Source: an uncultured Schlesneria sp. (lineage in GTDB: Bacteria; Planctomycetota; Planctomycetia; Planctomycetales; Planctomycetaceae). From it: 54,946 bases of DNA. Shown here piece after piece: positions 28,229 through 37,729 of the stretch; position 1 is the first letter of the stretch; each line of letters opens with the position of its first letter. The position numbers and the translations under genes are program-made. The stretch spans positions 1 to 54,946 of the forward strand of contig CAIVEI010000160.1 in NCBI GenBank assembly GCA_903904835.1. The letters run 5' to 3'. The notes beneath the pieces are model-generated. The model was given only the letters and a program-made list of their open reading frames with translations. It ran no database searches and was not told the DNA's origin.

Positions 28229-28927
28229 TTATTGAACATACGGAGCAGGGTCAACCAACCCTGCGTCGGCAAAGCCCTTCAGCCTGAGCTGGCACGAATC
28301 GCAGTGTCCGCATGATCGACCTTTCGGGTCAGGATCATAGCAACTGTGCGTTAACGAATAGTCGACACCCAGCTCGATTCCTTGACGAATGATCTCGGCC
28401 TTTGAAAAGGAAACAAGCGGCGCATGAATTTGCCAGGTCGCCGTTCCCTCAACCCCCGATTTCGTCGCGAGATTTGCCAGCTTCTGGAACGCCGCAATGA
28501 ACTCGGGACGACAATCGGGATACCCGCTGTAGTCGACAGCGTTGACTCCAATGAATAGATCCATCGCACCCAGGACTTCGGCCCAGCCCAGTGCGACTGA
28601 CAGGAAAATCGTATTTCTGGCGGGAACATAAGTGATCGGCACCCCGCCTGACATTTCCAGTTCGGACCGATCCTTTGGGACCGCGATATCATCAGTTAAT
28701 GCAGACCCGCCAAACGCTCGCAGGTCGAGCGGCACAGTGATATGTCGGGACACGTTGGCCGCAGCGCAGACACGCCGAGCCGCTTCAAGCTCGAATCGAT
28801 GTCTCTGTCCATAGTCGAAGCTCAAAGCATTCAATTCAAAACCCGCTTTGGCCGCGATCGCCAGGATTGTTGCTGAATCCAACCCTCCACTCACCAGCAC
28901 AACCGCTTTTCGAGAAACCGCATTCAT
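28229..28927 (-). CDS. queC: 7-cyano-7-deazaguanine synthase QueC
   Basis: A 232-residue enzyme that turns 7-carboxy-7-deazaguanine into preQ0 with ATP and ammonia, a step of queuosine biosynthesis. The PP-loop [12 protein letters not shown] lies at residues 13-24, FDYGQRH follows near 38, and the zinc-binding cysteines are in [18 protein letters not shown] near residues 197-214. All key residues and the usual length are present. It stands alone; no other queuosine gene and no preQ1 riboswitch is visible nearby. It is divergent from the LptF/LptG-like gene. Confidence 0.96.
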   Translation of the reverse strand: MNAVSRKAVVLVSGGLDSATILAIAAKAGFELNALSFDYGQRHRFELEAARRVCAAANVSRHITVPLDLRAFGGSALTDDIAVPKDRSELEMSGGVPITYVPARNTIFLSVALGWAEVLGAMDLFIGVNAVDYSGYPDCRPEFIAAFQKLANLATKSGVEGTATWQIHAPLVSFSKAEIIRQGIELGVDYSLTHSCYDPDPKGRSCGHCDSCQLRLKGFADAGLVDPAPYVQ

Positions 28928-29177
28928 TTCAATTCACCCAAATCAACAAAAGACTGTTTAACTGCAGGGATCTCAACACGAGCGGTCGATTGCGGCAAGT
29001 GCAGCGCTTGAGATTTCGGATTCCAGCAAGATGTTTTCAGGACGAACAGATCCAGGCAAGTTTATCGAATTCGATAAACAATACGCTTCAGAACCCATCT
29101 TGACCAAACTCTAAAGGTTCGCATATACGACGGCTCGTTTTTCAGGCCATTCCTTTCTTTGAGACGAAACGCATCTC

Positions 29178-30359
29178 ATGCGGCAAGTGGAACGCTATGT
29201 GATGGTGGAATTGCTCCGCGTTTTCGGCGGATTGATCACCATTTCCACGTTACTGCTTGTATTCGTCGGAGTATTTGGCGAAGCGAGAAAATTCGATCTC
29301 GGTATCTGGCAGGTTTTGCAAATCATGCCGTATGTCATACCGAGTCTGATGCCTTACACAATTCCCGCGACACTTCTATTGAGCGTCTGCGTGGTCTATG
29401 GGCGGATGGCTGGTGATAACGAGATTATTGCCGTTCGTGCGGCGGGAATTCACGTGATGCATTTGATGTGGCCATCCTTCTTTCTGGCCGGAATTCTGAG
29501 TGTTTTAGCGCTGTTTCTGACAGATCAGATCATCCCCTGGTCGTTCCGAAACATTGAACGGATCGTCGCACTGGCCATCGAGGACATCATCTTTGATAAG
29601 TTGCGAACAGATAATCAGATTAACGACAAGGATCACGGTATCACCATCAACGTCACTGGTGTCAAAGGGCGAACGTTGATCCACCCGACAATAAAATACA
29701 CCCCTCGCGGTGGTCAATCCGTGATCATGCAGGCGAGTGAAGCCCAAATCGAATTTGATGTCAAAAATCAGACTTTCTACCTCAGTCTCTGGGGCATGCA
29801 GGGGAATTTTGCTGGAAAGAATTCAACGTTCTATCTCGAACACGACCGTATTCCTCAGCATTTACCTCGTCACGGGGAATCTGCGGGAAACCGGGTCTTG
29901 CGAACACAAGAGCTGATTCATGAGATGGGGACGATGAAACAACGTCAAGTTGACATCCGACGCAAGCAAGCCGTCGAGGCTTCGTTTGCCTTGGCACGAG
30001 GCGACTTCGACGGATTACTGAGTGACAACTTTCGTGGACACCAGGGTGGGATTGAAGCGGCTACCAATTCAATCCATGGATTAAGGACTGAATACTACAA
30101 TCGCTTTGCAATGTCGGTCAGTTGTTTCTTTTTCGTATTACTGGGTAGTCCCTTCGCAATCTTGATGGCTAAGAAGCAGTTTCTCACTTGCTTCCTGTTC
30201 TGCTTCCTGCCGATCCTGACGGTTTACTACCCGGTCGCGATGATGACACAGAATATGGCGAAGAGCGGGCAAATCGATCCGATCTGGTCCAGTTGGCTCG
30301 CTAATCTCGCACTTCTGATCGCAGGCGGGTATTACATTCACAGAGTGCTTAAAAATTAG
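29178..30359 (+). CDS. LptF/LptG family lipopolysaccharide export permease
   Basis: A 393-residue YjgP/YjgQ family inner-membrane protein. Three N-terminal helices (about 12-35, 47-70 and 94-117), a periplasmic beta-jellyroll region (about 125-235), a charged linker and three C-terminal helices (about 307-390) match LptF/LptG. These pair with the ATPase LptB to pull lipopolysaccharide from the inner membrane. The start RQVERYVMVELLRVFGG is typical. Only one of the usual two permeases is here, and LptB is absent from the window. Its stop overlaps that of the convergent alanine dehydrogenase gene. Confidence 0.9.
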   Translation: MRQVERYVMVELLRVFGGLITISTLLLVFVGVFGEARKFDLGIWQVLQIMPYVIPSLMPYTIPATLLLSVCVVYGRMAGDNEIIAVRAAGIHVMHLMWPSFFLAGILSVLALFLTDQIIPWSFRNIERIVALAIEDIIFDKLRTDNQINDKDHGITINVTGVKGRTLIHPTIKYTPRGGQSVIMQASEAQIEFDVKNQTFYLSLWGMQGNFAGKNSTFYLEHDRIPQHLPRHGESAGNRVLRTQELIHEMGTMKQRQVDIRRKQAVEASFALARGDFDGLLSDNFRGHQGGIEAATNSIHGLRTEYYNRFAMSVSCFFFVLLGSPFAILMAKKQFLTCFLFCFLPILTVYYPVAMMTQNMAKSGQIDPIWSSWLANLALLIAGGYYIHRVLKN

Positions 30360-31459
30360 CGAAAAGCGGAAAACGGCATTTGAAATGTCTCGGCAACCGG
30401 CTTATTCGTGATCGCACCCTTGTGCATGTTGATCGCATTCACGAATCCTGGATCGGCTGCTGCGGTTGCCGCCAGGCCTTGATTGGCGAGTCGTAGAACG
30501 TACGGAAGAGTGACGTTACAAAGCGCGTGCGTGCTTGTTCGCCCGACGGCTCCAGGCATATTCGTCACGCAGTAATGGACGATTCCTTCCACCACGTATG
30601 TCGGATTGGAATGTGTCGTCGGCCGAGTCGTTTCAAAGCAACCCCCTTGATCGACGGCGACATCGATAATGACCGCTCCTGGCTTCATCAGCTTCAGATC
30701 TTCGTGCGTCACGAGTCGCGGTGCTCGGGCACCTTCAACCAGAACTGCGCCAATAACCAAGTCTGCCAGTTGCAGTTGCTCACGAATATTGTGGCGGTCA
30801 CTGAAGACCGTATTGACGTTCGGTGGCATGATATCTTCAAGATATCGCAGGCGGTCGACATTGACGTCTAGGATCACAACATCCGCCTGGAAGCCGGCGG
30901 CGATTCTGGCAGCGTTCTTTCCAACGACGCCTCCCCCAAGAATCGCGATGTGAGCGGGTGCAACCCCGGGAACACCAGCGAGCAGGATACCGCGCCCCAA
31001 CTGGGGTCGTTCAAGATACTTCGCCCCTTCTTGAATGCTCATCCGACCCGCCACTTCGCTCATCGGCGTCAGACAAGGGAGATCTCCCTTGGGGCCTCGA
31101 AGCGTCTCATAGGCGATTGCGGTCACGCCGCGAGCCAAGACGTTGGTTGTCAGCTCTTCGCTGGCCGCGAAGTGGAAGTAGGTAAAAATCATTTGCCCTG
31201 GGCGGAGCATCGGCCACTCAGAAGACTGTGGTTCCTTCACTTTGACAATCAGGTCGGCGAATTCCCAGACCTCGGCGGCCGTCGCGGCGATGCGAGCCCC
31301 ATTTGCTGCGTACATCTCGTCAGAAAGCCCACTGCCAGCTCCTGCGCCAGTTTCAACCAGAACTTCGTGACCGGCGCGAGTCAGTTCATCAGCGCCGACG
31401 GGCAACAAAGCCACGCGATATTCATCCAATTTCACTTCACGTGGGATTCCGATTCGCAT
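30356..31459 (-). CDS. ald: Alanine dehydrogenase
   Basis: A 367-residue cytoplasmic enzyme that interconverts L-alanine with pyruvate and ammonia using NAD. The N-terminal REVKLDEYRVALLP, the catalytic lysine in LIVKVKEP (about 74), the catalytic histidine in FTYFHFAAS (about 96) and the nucleotide-binding loop ILGGGVVGKNAARIA (about 173-187) are all present, and the length is normal. The preceding minus-strand gene ends 15 bases before its start, so the two may be cotranscribed. The gene ends in a 4-base overlap with the convergent Lpt permease gene. Confidence 0.95.
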   Translation of the reverse strand: MRIGIPREVKLDEYRVALLPVGADELTRAGHEVLVETGAGAGSGLSDEMYAANGARIAATAAEVWEFADLIVKVKEPQSSEWPMLRPGQMIFTYFHFAASEELTTNVLARGVTAIAYETLRGPKGDLPCLTPMSEVAGRMSIQEGAKYLERPQLGRGILLAGVPGVAPAHIAILGGGVVGKNAARIAAGFQADVVILDVNVDRLRYLEDIMPPNVNTVFSDRHNIREQLQLADLVIGAVLVEGARAPRLVTHEDLKLMKPGAVIIDVAVDQGGCFETTRPTTHSNPTYVVEGIVHYCVTNMPGAVGRTSTHALCNVTLPYVLRLANQGLAATAAADPGFVNAINMHKGAITNKPVAETFQMPFSAFR

Positions 31460-31474
31460 CGCGACGGCTCCAAC

Positions 31475-33667
31475 TTAATCGTGCTTGATTCCAGCGGTGG
31501 CACGGACCATCCAGATGCCTGCGATCAGTAATGCGATACCGAACGCGCCAAGCATCGTAGAGATTGTCGACTCAGGAAGTCCAGTTTGGCCTGTCGTTTG
31601 CTGAGCGAGATCGTTATTCACAATTGCATCGGCCGATTCCAGGTCATCCATCCATGAATCGGATTCATCAGCTTTTTGCTCTTCCGCCTTCTCTCTGAAG
31701 TCAGCAGTTGCTGAGGTTGATTCCTGCAAGGAATCCGAAGCTTGTTCCTCGGCTTCAATCAAGTCGCGATTCATTTCCGAGCGAAGGTCTTTTTTGACCG
31801 CATTCTGAGATTGAGTAAACGCCGTTTGCTCGATGCGATTAGTCTTTGGTGGCAACGGTGCTTTACGCTGGTTTTCGGCCTCGAGCTTAGCGGGTCTCCA
31901 AGTCCCTTCAAATGTGGGGACTGCGGCGTTATCCCAGAGTGATCCTCGGATTTCACGACGCGCAACTGAACGACTCTCGTCAGATTGCTTGACTGAGCCG
32001 GCATCCAGTGACTCGGTGACGACTTCTGCTGCCGTTTGAATCTTCGAGTCTCGTGCAGAACTGTGGCGAATCCCTGTGGAAACGTGGTCGATAATCGATT
32101 TGTCGTTATCACTCTGCATGCGGCGAATTTCACCCTTCGCCAGATCCGTCTTAAGGTGATTTTCGCGGATGACATCGTCGCTTGTTACGGGTGTCGCTTC
32201 TTTAACAGGTCGCCAAAGGACAATCGAAGTTCGTCCCACGACCGGTTCGCGCGTTGAGCGGGCGACGGTTGGAGCGAGCAGTGGTAGCACACTATAGGTA
32301 TTTCGAAGTTTCAATGTACGCCGTATACGGAAAGGTGAAAGTGTTTTCGTTGGGGCGAATTGATGTTCGTCACCAATTTCAGCGGATTCGTCCTTCGAAT
32401 TCATCGAGGTTGGCTCTGGTTCGTTTGGACCGGGTTCGTTTGGACCGGGTGCAGACGAAGGATCTGTCGACTCTCTCAAATCCCTGATTTGAATGACGGG
32501 AAATTCGTCGTCAAGTCGATCTGCAAGAGGCTGTTTTTCTTCGCGTGATGTCTCGTCGTTCTCAATCGAGGCCGTTGTGACATTTGAGGCGGTTTCGATA
32601 GTTCCAACTCGACTTGTCGAATTGATTGAAACAGTCGGCAGGGGCTCGATATTTTGATCGCGATCTCGATAGCGAAACCGCAACTTGACGACTTGCGACT
32701 CGTGTGGTTTGGCCGAATCCAATGAATCAATTGAAGACGATGAAATCAACGTTAAATTCTCTGAATCTGGACGCGCATCGGCGCTCTCGGTGTGATTAAC
32801 CTCGTTTGATGCTTCGGCGATTTTGGGAGACGAACGAATATCACGTGTGACACGCGTTTGACGAGGCTCATCCTCGACGAACGGTTCAAATGGGGGCTCT
32901 TCGTTTGACGCAACCGTTTTGCTCACGCGCGCGGCATTGCTCTTTGTCATTATCGATTCGACGGGGCGTTCTGATACTGAAGGCAAATCGAAGGGGGCCG
33001 ATTCGGGAACGCTCCGAGACGCCGTACTTACGGGGATTTTCGATGTCTCATTGCGTCGAGCTTTTGGTCGCGATTGACTTGATTCGCTGTTATTGATTGA
33101 CGCCAAAGCCGTTTCTGAGTCGTCATTAATCCAGGCACGACTTGAAACGGGTTCCGCCGCGACAGGGGACTTGACACGCGAGGGACGAGTCGGCTTGTCC
33201 TTCGCAGATGATTCCTTCGTCGAACGACTTGAAGCGATTGTCGTCTCGTTCAACGCAGGCGGTTTTGCACGCTTTAAGCTCAGTTCAGCTTTCTGCTTTC
33301 TTAAGCGAAGCTCCTTGACGTAGTCCGAAATTGCAGACGGCGAAATATCGGGTGGAATTTTTACGAGGCTTGACGATTCCTCAGCGATCTTGGCAGCACG
33401 CTCGGCGAGGATGATCGCCTGACTCAACTCCCCCTTTTTTTCATGACGATTGGCTTCCTTCAAGAGATTGCGGATTGCCTTATCAAATCCATCATTTGTT
33501 CGTGGTTCATTAGGCTCAGCGGCGACCGTGGTCTTTTTAATCGCAAACCATTCCGCTCGAAGGCTTTTCATTCCGCCGGCAAGGATTGAAACGGAAGCAA
33601 GTCCCGCCAACGCAGCGAACTGCATTCGGCGAGGCCATGACGCATTAATCGCGCGAAAAATCACCAT
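31475..33667 (-). CDS. Low-complexity protein with membrane segments at both ends
   Basis: A 730-residue protein that I do not recognise. The start at 33667 is preferred because AAAGGA precedes it; the frame is open to 33724. A hydrophobic segment near the N-terminus (FAALAGLASVSILAGG) and one near the C-terminus (MLGAFGIALLIAGIWMV) bracket about 650 residues rich in Ser, Glu, Arg and Thr with little predicted fold. A short helical part (about 55-135, HEKKGELSQAIILAERAAKI) looks like a single TPR-like unit. A small repeat GPNEPGPNEPEP occurs mid-protein. It may be a long periplasmic linker or tether. It lies just upstream of ald. Confidence 0.7.
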   Translation of the reverse strand: MVIFRAINASWPRRMQFAALAGLASVSILAGGMKSLRAEWFAIKKTTVAAEPNEPRTNDGFDKAIRNLLKEANRHEKKGELSQAIILAERAAKIAEESSSLVKIPPDISPSAISDYVKELRLRKQKAELSLKRAKPPALNETTIASSRSTKESSAKDKPTRPSRVKSPVAAEPVSSRAWINDDSETALASINNSESSQSRPKARRNETSKIPVSTASRSVPESAPFDLPSVSERPVESIMTKSNAARVSKTVASNEEPPFEPFVEDEPRQTRVTRDIRSSPKIAEASNEVNHTESADARPDSENLTLISSSSIDSLDSAKPHESQVVKLRFRYRDRDQNIEPLPTVSINSTSRVGTIETASNVTTASIENDETSREEKQPLADRLDDEFPVIQIRDLRESTDPSSAPGPNEPGPNEPEPTSMNSKDESAEIGDEHQFAPTKTLSPFRIRRTLKLRNTYSVLPLLAPTVARSTREPVVGRTSIVLWRPVKEATPVTSDDVIRENHLKTDLAKGEIRRMQSDNDKSIIDHVSTGIRHSSARDSKIQTAAEVVTESLDAGSVKQSDESRSVARREIRGSLWDNAAVPTFEGTWRPAKLEAENQRKAPLPPKTNRIEQTAFTQSQNAVKKDLRSEMNRDLIEAEEQASDSLQESTSATADFREKAEEQKADESDSWMDDLESADAIVNNDLAQQTTGQTGLPESTISTMLGAFGIALLIAGIWMVRATAGIKHD

Positions 33668-33858
33668 TCGCAAATCCTTTGGCGAACTCGAACGACGTGG
33701 AATGCTTTTCAACACACCAGACAATCATCGGATCGGTTACGCCGAACGATCGGCTTCACACGGTTAGGTGGACTCTATCGACTTTAAGGACAAGTTAGTC
33801 GCCCGGTGCCGCGCAGATTACCTATATTGTCGCCATTCGTGCTGCTGACGGTGTGATT

Positions 33859-35223
33859 TTAATGATCAAGCCGCACGTCAACGCTCGCGCTGTGAGCCGT
33901 CAATCCTTCTACCGCCGCGATCCGACGAATATCGTCAGCGGCGTCATCGAGGGCTTCGTGGTTGTAAGAAATGACGCTTGATCGTTTCAGGAAATCGTTC
34001 GCACAAAGGCCATTGGCAAAACGGGCAGTCCCACCGGTCGGCAACACGTGTGAGGGGCCTGCAAAATAGTCCCCCACAGCGACAGGAGTGTTGTGGCCCA
34101 AAAAGATTGCGCCGGCATTCTGGATTCGATCAAGTAATCGTTCTGGATCTTTGGTCGAAATATGCAGATGTTCAGGGGCAAGCCAATCGGCCAGTTCTGC
34201 CGCCTGGTCTTCATCGCGAGCGAGAATCAACGCTCCGTAATCGTTCAAGCTGGTCAGTGCGAGATCGCCCCGAGGAAGCTGCCCTAACTGGCGAATCAGC
34301 TCGTTTCTAACCCCTTCGATCAATGGAGCATGCCAGGTGATTAAGACCCCTGATCCAGGGCTATGTTCGGCTTGGGAAATGAGATCAGATGCGATGTATC
34401 GGTCGATCGCCGAGTCGTCCGCCAGCAGCACAACTTCGCTCGGTCCAGCAATACTGTCGATATCGACTTCGCCAAAGACATGCTGTTTGGCCAGAGCAAC
34501 AAACAAGTTACCTGGTCCGACGATCTTGTCTACGCGTGGCAGTCCTTCAATGCCGTAAGCCATCGCTGCGACAGCTTGTGCACCACCAATTCGGTAGACC
34601 TCAGTAATTCCAACCTCGGCACAAGTGGCGAGCAGCGATTGGTTAAATCCACCAAATTCCGTTGGTGGGACCACAACCGCAATCTCTTTCACTCCTGCCG
34701 TTTTTGCGGGAACCGCCGTCATCAGCACGGTCGAAGGATATGCTGCGGCTCCGCCGGGAACACAGATTCCAATTCGCCTCAAGGGCAAATACCGCTGCCG
34801 CAACTCGACGCGACTCAAACCATCCTGGCGTACAAGTTGAACATCTTCGTGCAAAATGCGCGATTGAAACTCGATGATGTTCTCACGGATACGGCGAATC
34901 GTTCCTAAAAACGATTTGTCACATGCGGCATGGGCCGCTGAAAGTTCATCCGCCCCGACCCTCATCGTCTCAAGGCTCAGACTCTTGCCGTCGAGTTTCG
35001 AGGTATATTCCAGCACCGCAGCAAGACCGCGTTCGCGGACATCGGCGCAGATCCGCTGAACGACCTGACGCGGCGCTAACGGCTCGCCGAACAGTGCCAT
35101 TGTCCGCTGACGGCCCGCTTCCGAAACGACATCACCTTGTGGGCTTAATTTTCTTCGCAGTTCGGCCAGGGCTTGGAATGGATCCTGGACAGAACAGTCG
35201 ATGGTTGGGATTGTCAGATTCAC
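33859..35223 (-). CDS. hisD: Histidinol dehydrogenase HisD
   Basis: A 454-residue enzyme for the last two steps of histidine biosynthesis: oxidation of L-histidinol to L-histidine with two NAD. Visible family segments are RIGICVPGGAAAYPSTVLMT, the NAD region VDKIVGPGN, ISQAEHSPGSG (Gln and His zinc ligands), LAPEHLHI, and GDYFAGPSHVLPTGGTARF (Asp and His of the active site). The start is GTG at 35223. Other his genes are not in the window, so the pathway is scattered in this genome, as is common in planctomycetes. Length is slightly above the E. coli enzyme. Confidence 0.96.
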   Translation of the reverse strand: MNLTIPTIDCSVQDPFQALAELRRKLSPQGDVVSEAGRQRTMALFGEPLAPRQVVQRICADVRERGLAAVLEYTSKLDGKSLSLETMRVGADELSAAHAACDKSFLGTIRRIRENIIEFQSRILHEDVQLVRQDGLSRVELRQRYLPLRRIGICVPGGAAAYPSTVLMTAVPAKTAGVKEIAVVVPPTEFGGFNQSLLATCAEVGITEVYRIGGAQAVAAMAYGIEGLPRVDKIVGPGNLFVALAKQHVFGEVDIDSIAGPSEVVLLADDSAIDRYIASDLISQAEHSPGSGVLITWHAPLIEGVRNELIRQLGQLPRGDLALTSLNDYGALILARDEDQAAELADWLAPEHLHISTKDPERLLDRIQNAGAIFLGHNTPVAVGDYFAGPSHVLPTGGTARFANGLCANDFLKRSSVISYNHEALDDAADDIRRIAAVEGLTAHSASVDVRLDH

Positions 35224-35378
35224 AGTAATTTATTCTTCGTTGGTATGGCACACTTTTGAAACCCACCCCCAGCGTCATTTCGGGCTTTTCAGAATCCGCC
35301 AGTCGATTCGGTGATGACGGACAGCCAATGCAAAACTGATAGCGACCCGTGCGGGAAGATGGGATTCCAGGGGAGGGC

Positions 35379-35948
35379 CTACTTCTTTTGAGTTTTAAGA
35401 GCCGATTTCACTGCCGCTTCGATATCTTCGTGTTTGAACTCTTTATCTTCACCGCTCTTAAACACTTTGAAAATTTTCCCATCCTTGCCGTAGATTTTGA
35501 AGTGCGGCAAAGCCCCATCAGGGATGTCGAAGGCCTCTGCCCCTTCTTCTGAAATATCCAGAGAACTGAGAAGATTTTCAAAGTAAGCGTCGTTCAGGGC
35601 CAGGAATTGCTTAACCGGTTCAGGAGCTTGCCCCTTCACGACTCCGTCGAAGCAAAGCGAAACAACGACGACATCTTTATCAGCGTAAGCCTTGCTTAAT
35701 TCGACCGTTTTGGGAAACGCTTTCCGGCATGGGACGCACCATGTGGCCCAGCAATCGACGACGATCACTTTGCCTTTATTTGCCGCGATCACTTTGTCGT
35801 ATCCTGCTTTGTCAACGACCCGGACTCCGATGGTTTTTGACGCTTGAGCCTGTCCAAAACCGGTCATGGCCAGAACCGCGGCCAGCAGACAGGCTGTTGT
35901 CAAACTGATCTTTAACCAATTTCTTCGTCGTGTTTGGACGTCGTCCAT
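35379..35948 (-). CDS. Exported TlpA/ResA-like thioredoxin-fold protein
   Basis: A 189-residue thioredoxin-fold protein. A hydrophobic N-terminal segment (about 12-30, preceded by RRRNWLK) exports or anchors it. The redox motif WCVPC lies at residues 70-74, within VVDCWATWCVPCRKAFPK. The C-terminal half holds the cis-Pro region (DGALPHFKIYG) and a Lys/Glu-rich tail. Proteins of this type reduce disulfides in the periplasm, for example in cytochrome c assembly. AAGGGA precedes the start. It stands alone between hisD and a permease gene on the same strand. Confidence 0.88.
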   Translation of the reverse strand: MDDVQTRRRNWLKISLTTACLLAAVLAMTGFGQAQASKTIGVRVVDKAGYDKVIAANKGKVIVVDCWATWCVPCRKAFPKTVELSKAYADKDVVVVSLCFDGVVKGQAPEPVKQFLALNDAYFENLLSSLDISEEGAEAFDIPDGALPHFKIYGKDGKIFKVFKSGEDKEFKHEDIEAAVKSALKTQKK

Positions 35949-36120
35949 GATAGTCCCTTTAAATTGAGTGGTGGCATTACCGGGTCAATGCGGCTCGGCT
36001 TTGTTCAACGGAAAGCTTACTCACGTTTCCAATGAAGTCTAGGCATGGCTTCAATCGACAGACGCCGGACAAACGAGACTGAAGACAAATTCTCGATTCA
36101 CATTCAGCACAGACTCGTTC

Positions 36121-37470
36121 TTAACTATTCAGCGATTCGGCAACGTCTGTTCGATAGGCGGTCATGCCGGGAAGGAAACCGACCAGTGCGCCAAGAGCAA
36201 AAAGTATTGGGAACAGGACGAACTCGTATGACGAAAATGTGAGCGGATCAATAATCAGACCCGTTTTACTCGCAACAATCGGTGCTGCTGCGAAAACAAG
36301 GGTATGCCCCAGCAGCAACCCCAGTAATCCACCTCCGACACACAAGATAATTGATTCGGCGAGGATGATTGACAATACCGTCCCGCGCTGAGCTCCCAAC
36401 GCGCGCATAATCGCAATTTCACGCCGGCGAGCTGACATCGAATTGTAGATGCTGACAAAGATCCCAATCCCTGACACCAGCACGATCAATGATGTCATGA
36501 CCAGCAGCAATGACTGAACCGGCCCGAGGAATTCCGTCAAAAGCTTCTGCATGGGTACGATCGGATTGATCCCTTGAGCTTGATTCCCCTTCTTGAGTTC
36601 GCCCCCTAAAAGGTTTGCGGCGATCGGAGATTTGCATTGCAAGAGAATCGCCGTGACTTCCTTCTGTACATCTGGCAGATCGTGGGCATGTGCGTGGTGA
36701 GCATGATCTTCCGCGCCGTGGTCATGTACGCCAAATTTCTTCTTTATTCTGGTAATCTCGGCTTCCAATTCCTCTGGCCCGAGTACCGGTTCGCCGAAAA
36801 ACTTTCGCTCGCGCACAATCGCTTCATTCAGCGGCTTATCGTGTCCTTGAATCTGATAAAATCCCTTCAGATTCACATAGACCGTCTTATCGTGCGGTGT
36901 TCCCGTCGGGGCGAGCAACCCTACCACTTCAAATTCTTCGTTGTGAACGTGGCCCGTCTCGGCTCCGCCGTGAACCAGTTTCAACTTTGTTCCCAAACCC
37001 CAACCGTTTTCCCGTGCAACACGGTCGCCAATATAGGCGTCGAAATCGCGTCGAAATCCATGCCCTTTGACCATGAAAGGATGTTTGGGGGCGTAATCAA
37101 CGTCGAAGAATTCTGGTACAGTCCCAACGATCGGGAACCCCCCCTTCTCCGTCGTGTCACCCATTGCGACCGGAATCGCAACACTGACACGAGGATCCTT
37201 CTTCAAGTCGAGATAGTACCGATACGGCAGGTTTTCGATCGGAGGACTGATGTGATAGACGGTGCTGAGGACCAGTTGAAGCGGATCTCCCTTCGCTCCC
37301 ACGATCAAGTCGTAATTGATCGCCCTTTGGCTGAAAGTACTTTGTAAGATTCCGTAAATGACCAGCACAGCCACCATCAGCATGACACCGAGTGCCACGC
37401 TTAATGCGGTCAATGTTGATGCCAGCCCGCGCTGACGGATACTCTTCCAGGCAATCGTCGCAAGATTCAC
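36121..37470 (-). CDS. MacB/FtsX-type ABC transporter permease with His-rich loop
   Basis: A 449-residue permease from the GTG at 37470, preferred over a TTG at 37485 because GGAAGG lies just before it. One N-terminal helix (about 20-42), a large periplasmic domain (about 45-310) and three C-terminal helices (about 320-345, 365-395 and 415-435) match the MacB/FtsX type. The cytosolic coupling segment SARRREIAIMRALGAQRGTV is intact. The periplasmic domain contains a histidine-rich stretch (about 249-263, HDHGAEDHAHHAHAH) with seven His in 15 residues, which suggests metal binding. No ATP-binding partner gene is adjacent: the upstream neighbour is divergent and unrelated. Confidence 0.87.
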   Translation of the reverse strand: MNLATIAWKSIRQRGLASTLTALSVALGVMLMVAVLVIYGILQSTFSQRAINYDLIVGAKGDPLQLVLSTVYHISPPIENLPYRYYLDLKKDPRVSVAIPVAMGDTTEKGGFPIVGTVPEFFDVDYAPKHPFMVKGHGFRRDFDAYIGDRVARENGWGLGTKLKLVHGGAETGHVHNEEFEVVGLLAPTGTPHDKTVYVNLKGFYQIQGHDKPLNEAIVRERKFFGEPVLGPEELEAEITRIKKKFGVHDHGAEDHAHHAHAHDLPDVQKEVTAILLQCKSPIAANLLGGELKKGNQAQGINPIVPMQKLLTEFLGPVQSLLLVMTSLIVLVSGIGIFVSIYNSMSARRREIAIMRALGAQRGTVLSIILAESIILCVGGGLLGLLLGHTLVFAAAPIVASKTGLIIDPLTFSSYEFVLFPILFALGALVGFLPGMTAYRTDVAESLNS

Positions 37471-37729
37471 AGGTCTTCCTTCCAAAAAGCGACGTAACAG
37501 ACAACGCCTACGCCGCCGGTTGGGTTTTCGTGGGAAACTCGCAGATTAGCGAATTGATCTCTGTCTGACGACTCTGCAGCACGACGCGGACAAAGAACGA
37601 CTCGGATGGATCTTCCGAAACCTTGCCACGGCAAAAATGGTATTCGTTGGACGCCCCTCGTAGCGACGCGTAGAATCTTCATATCGATTTGCCGTTTTTA
37701 GATTTGCCTCAGGCAAAAAGGATTCTCCG

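Noticed and set aside
28928-29177. Possible preQ1 riboswitch upstream of queC
   Set aside because: I could not find a preQ1-type stem with the C-rich loop and A-rich tail in this spacer.
37471-37729. Search for an ABC ATPase partner of the His-rich permease
   Set aside because: The gap is only about 260 bases and the next gene is a divergent protease fusion, so no ATPase is encoded here.
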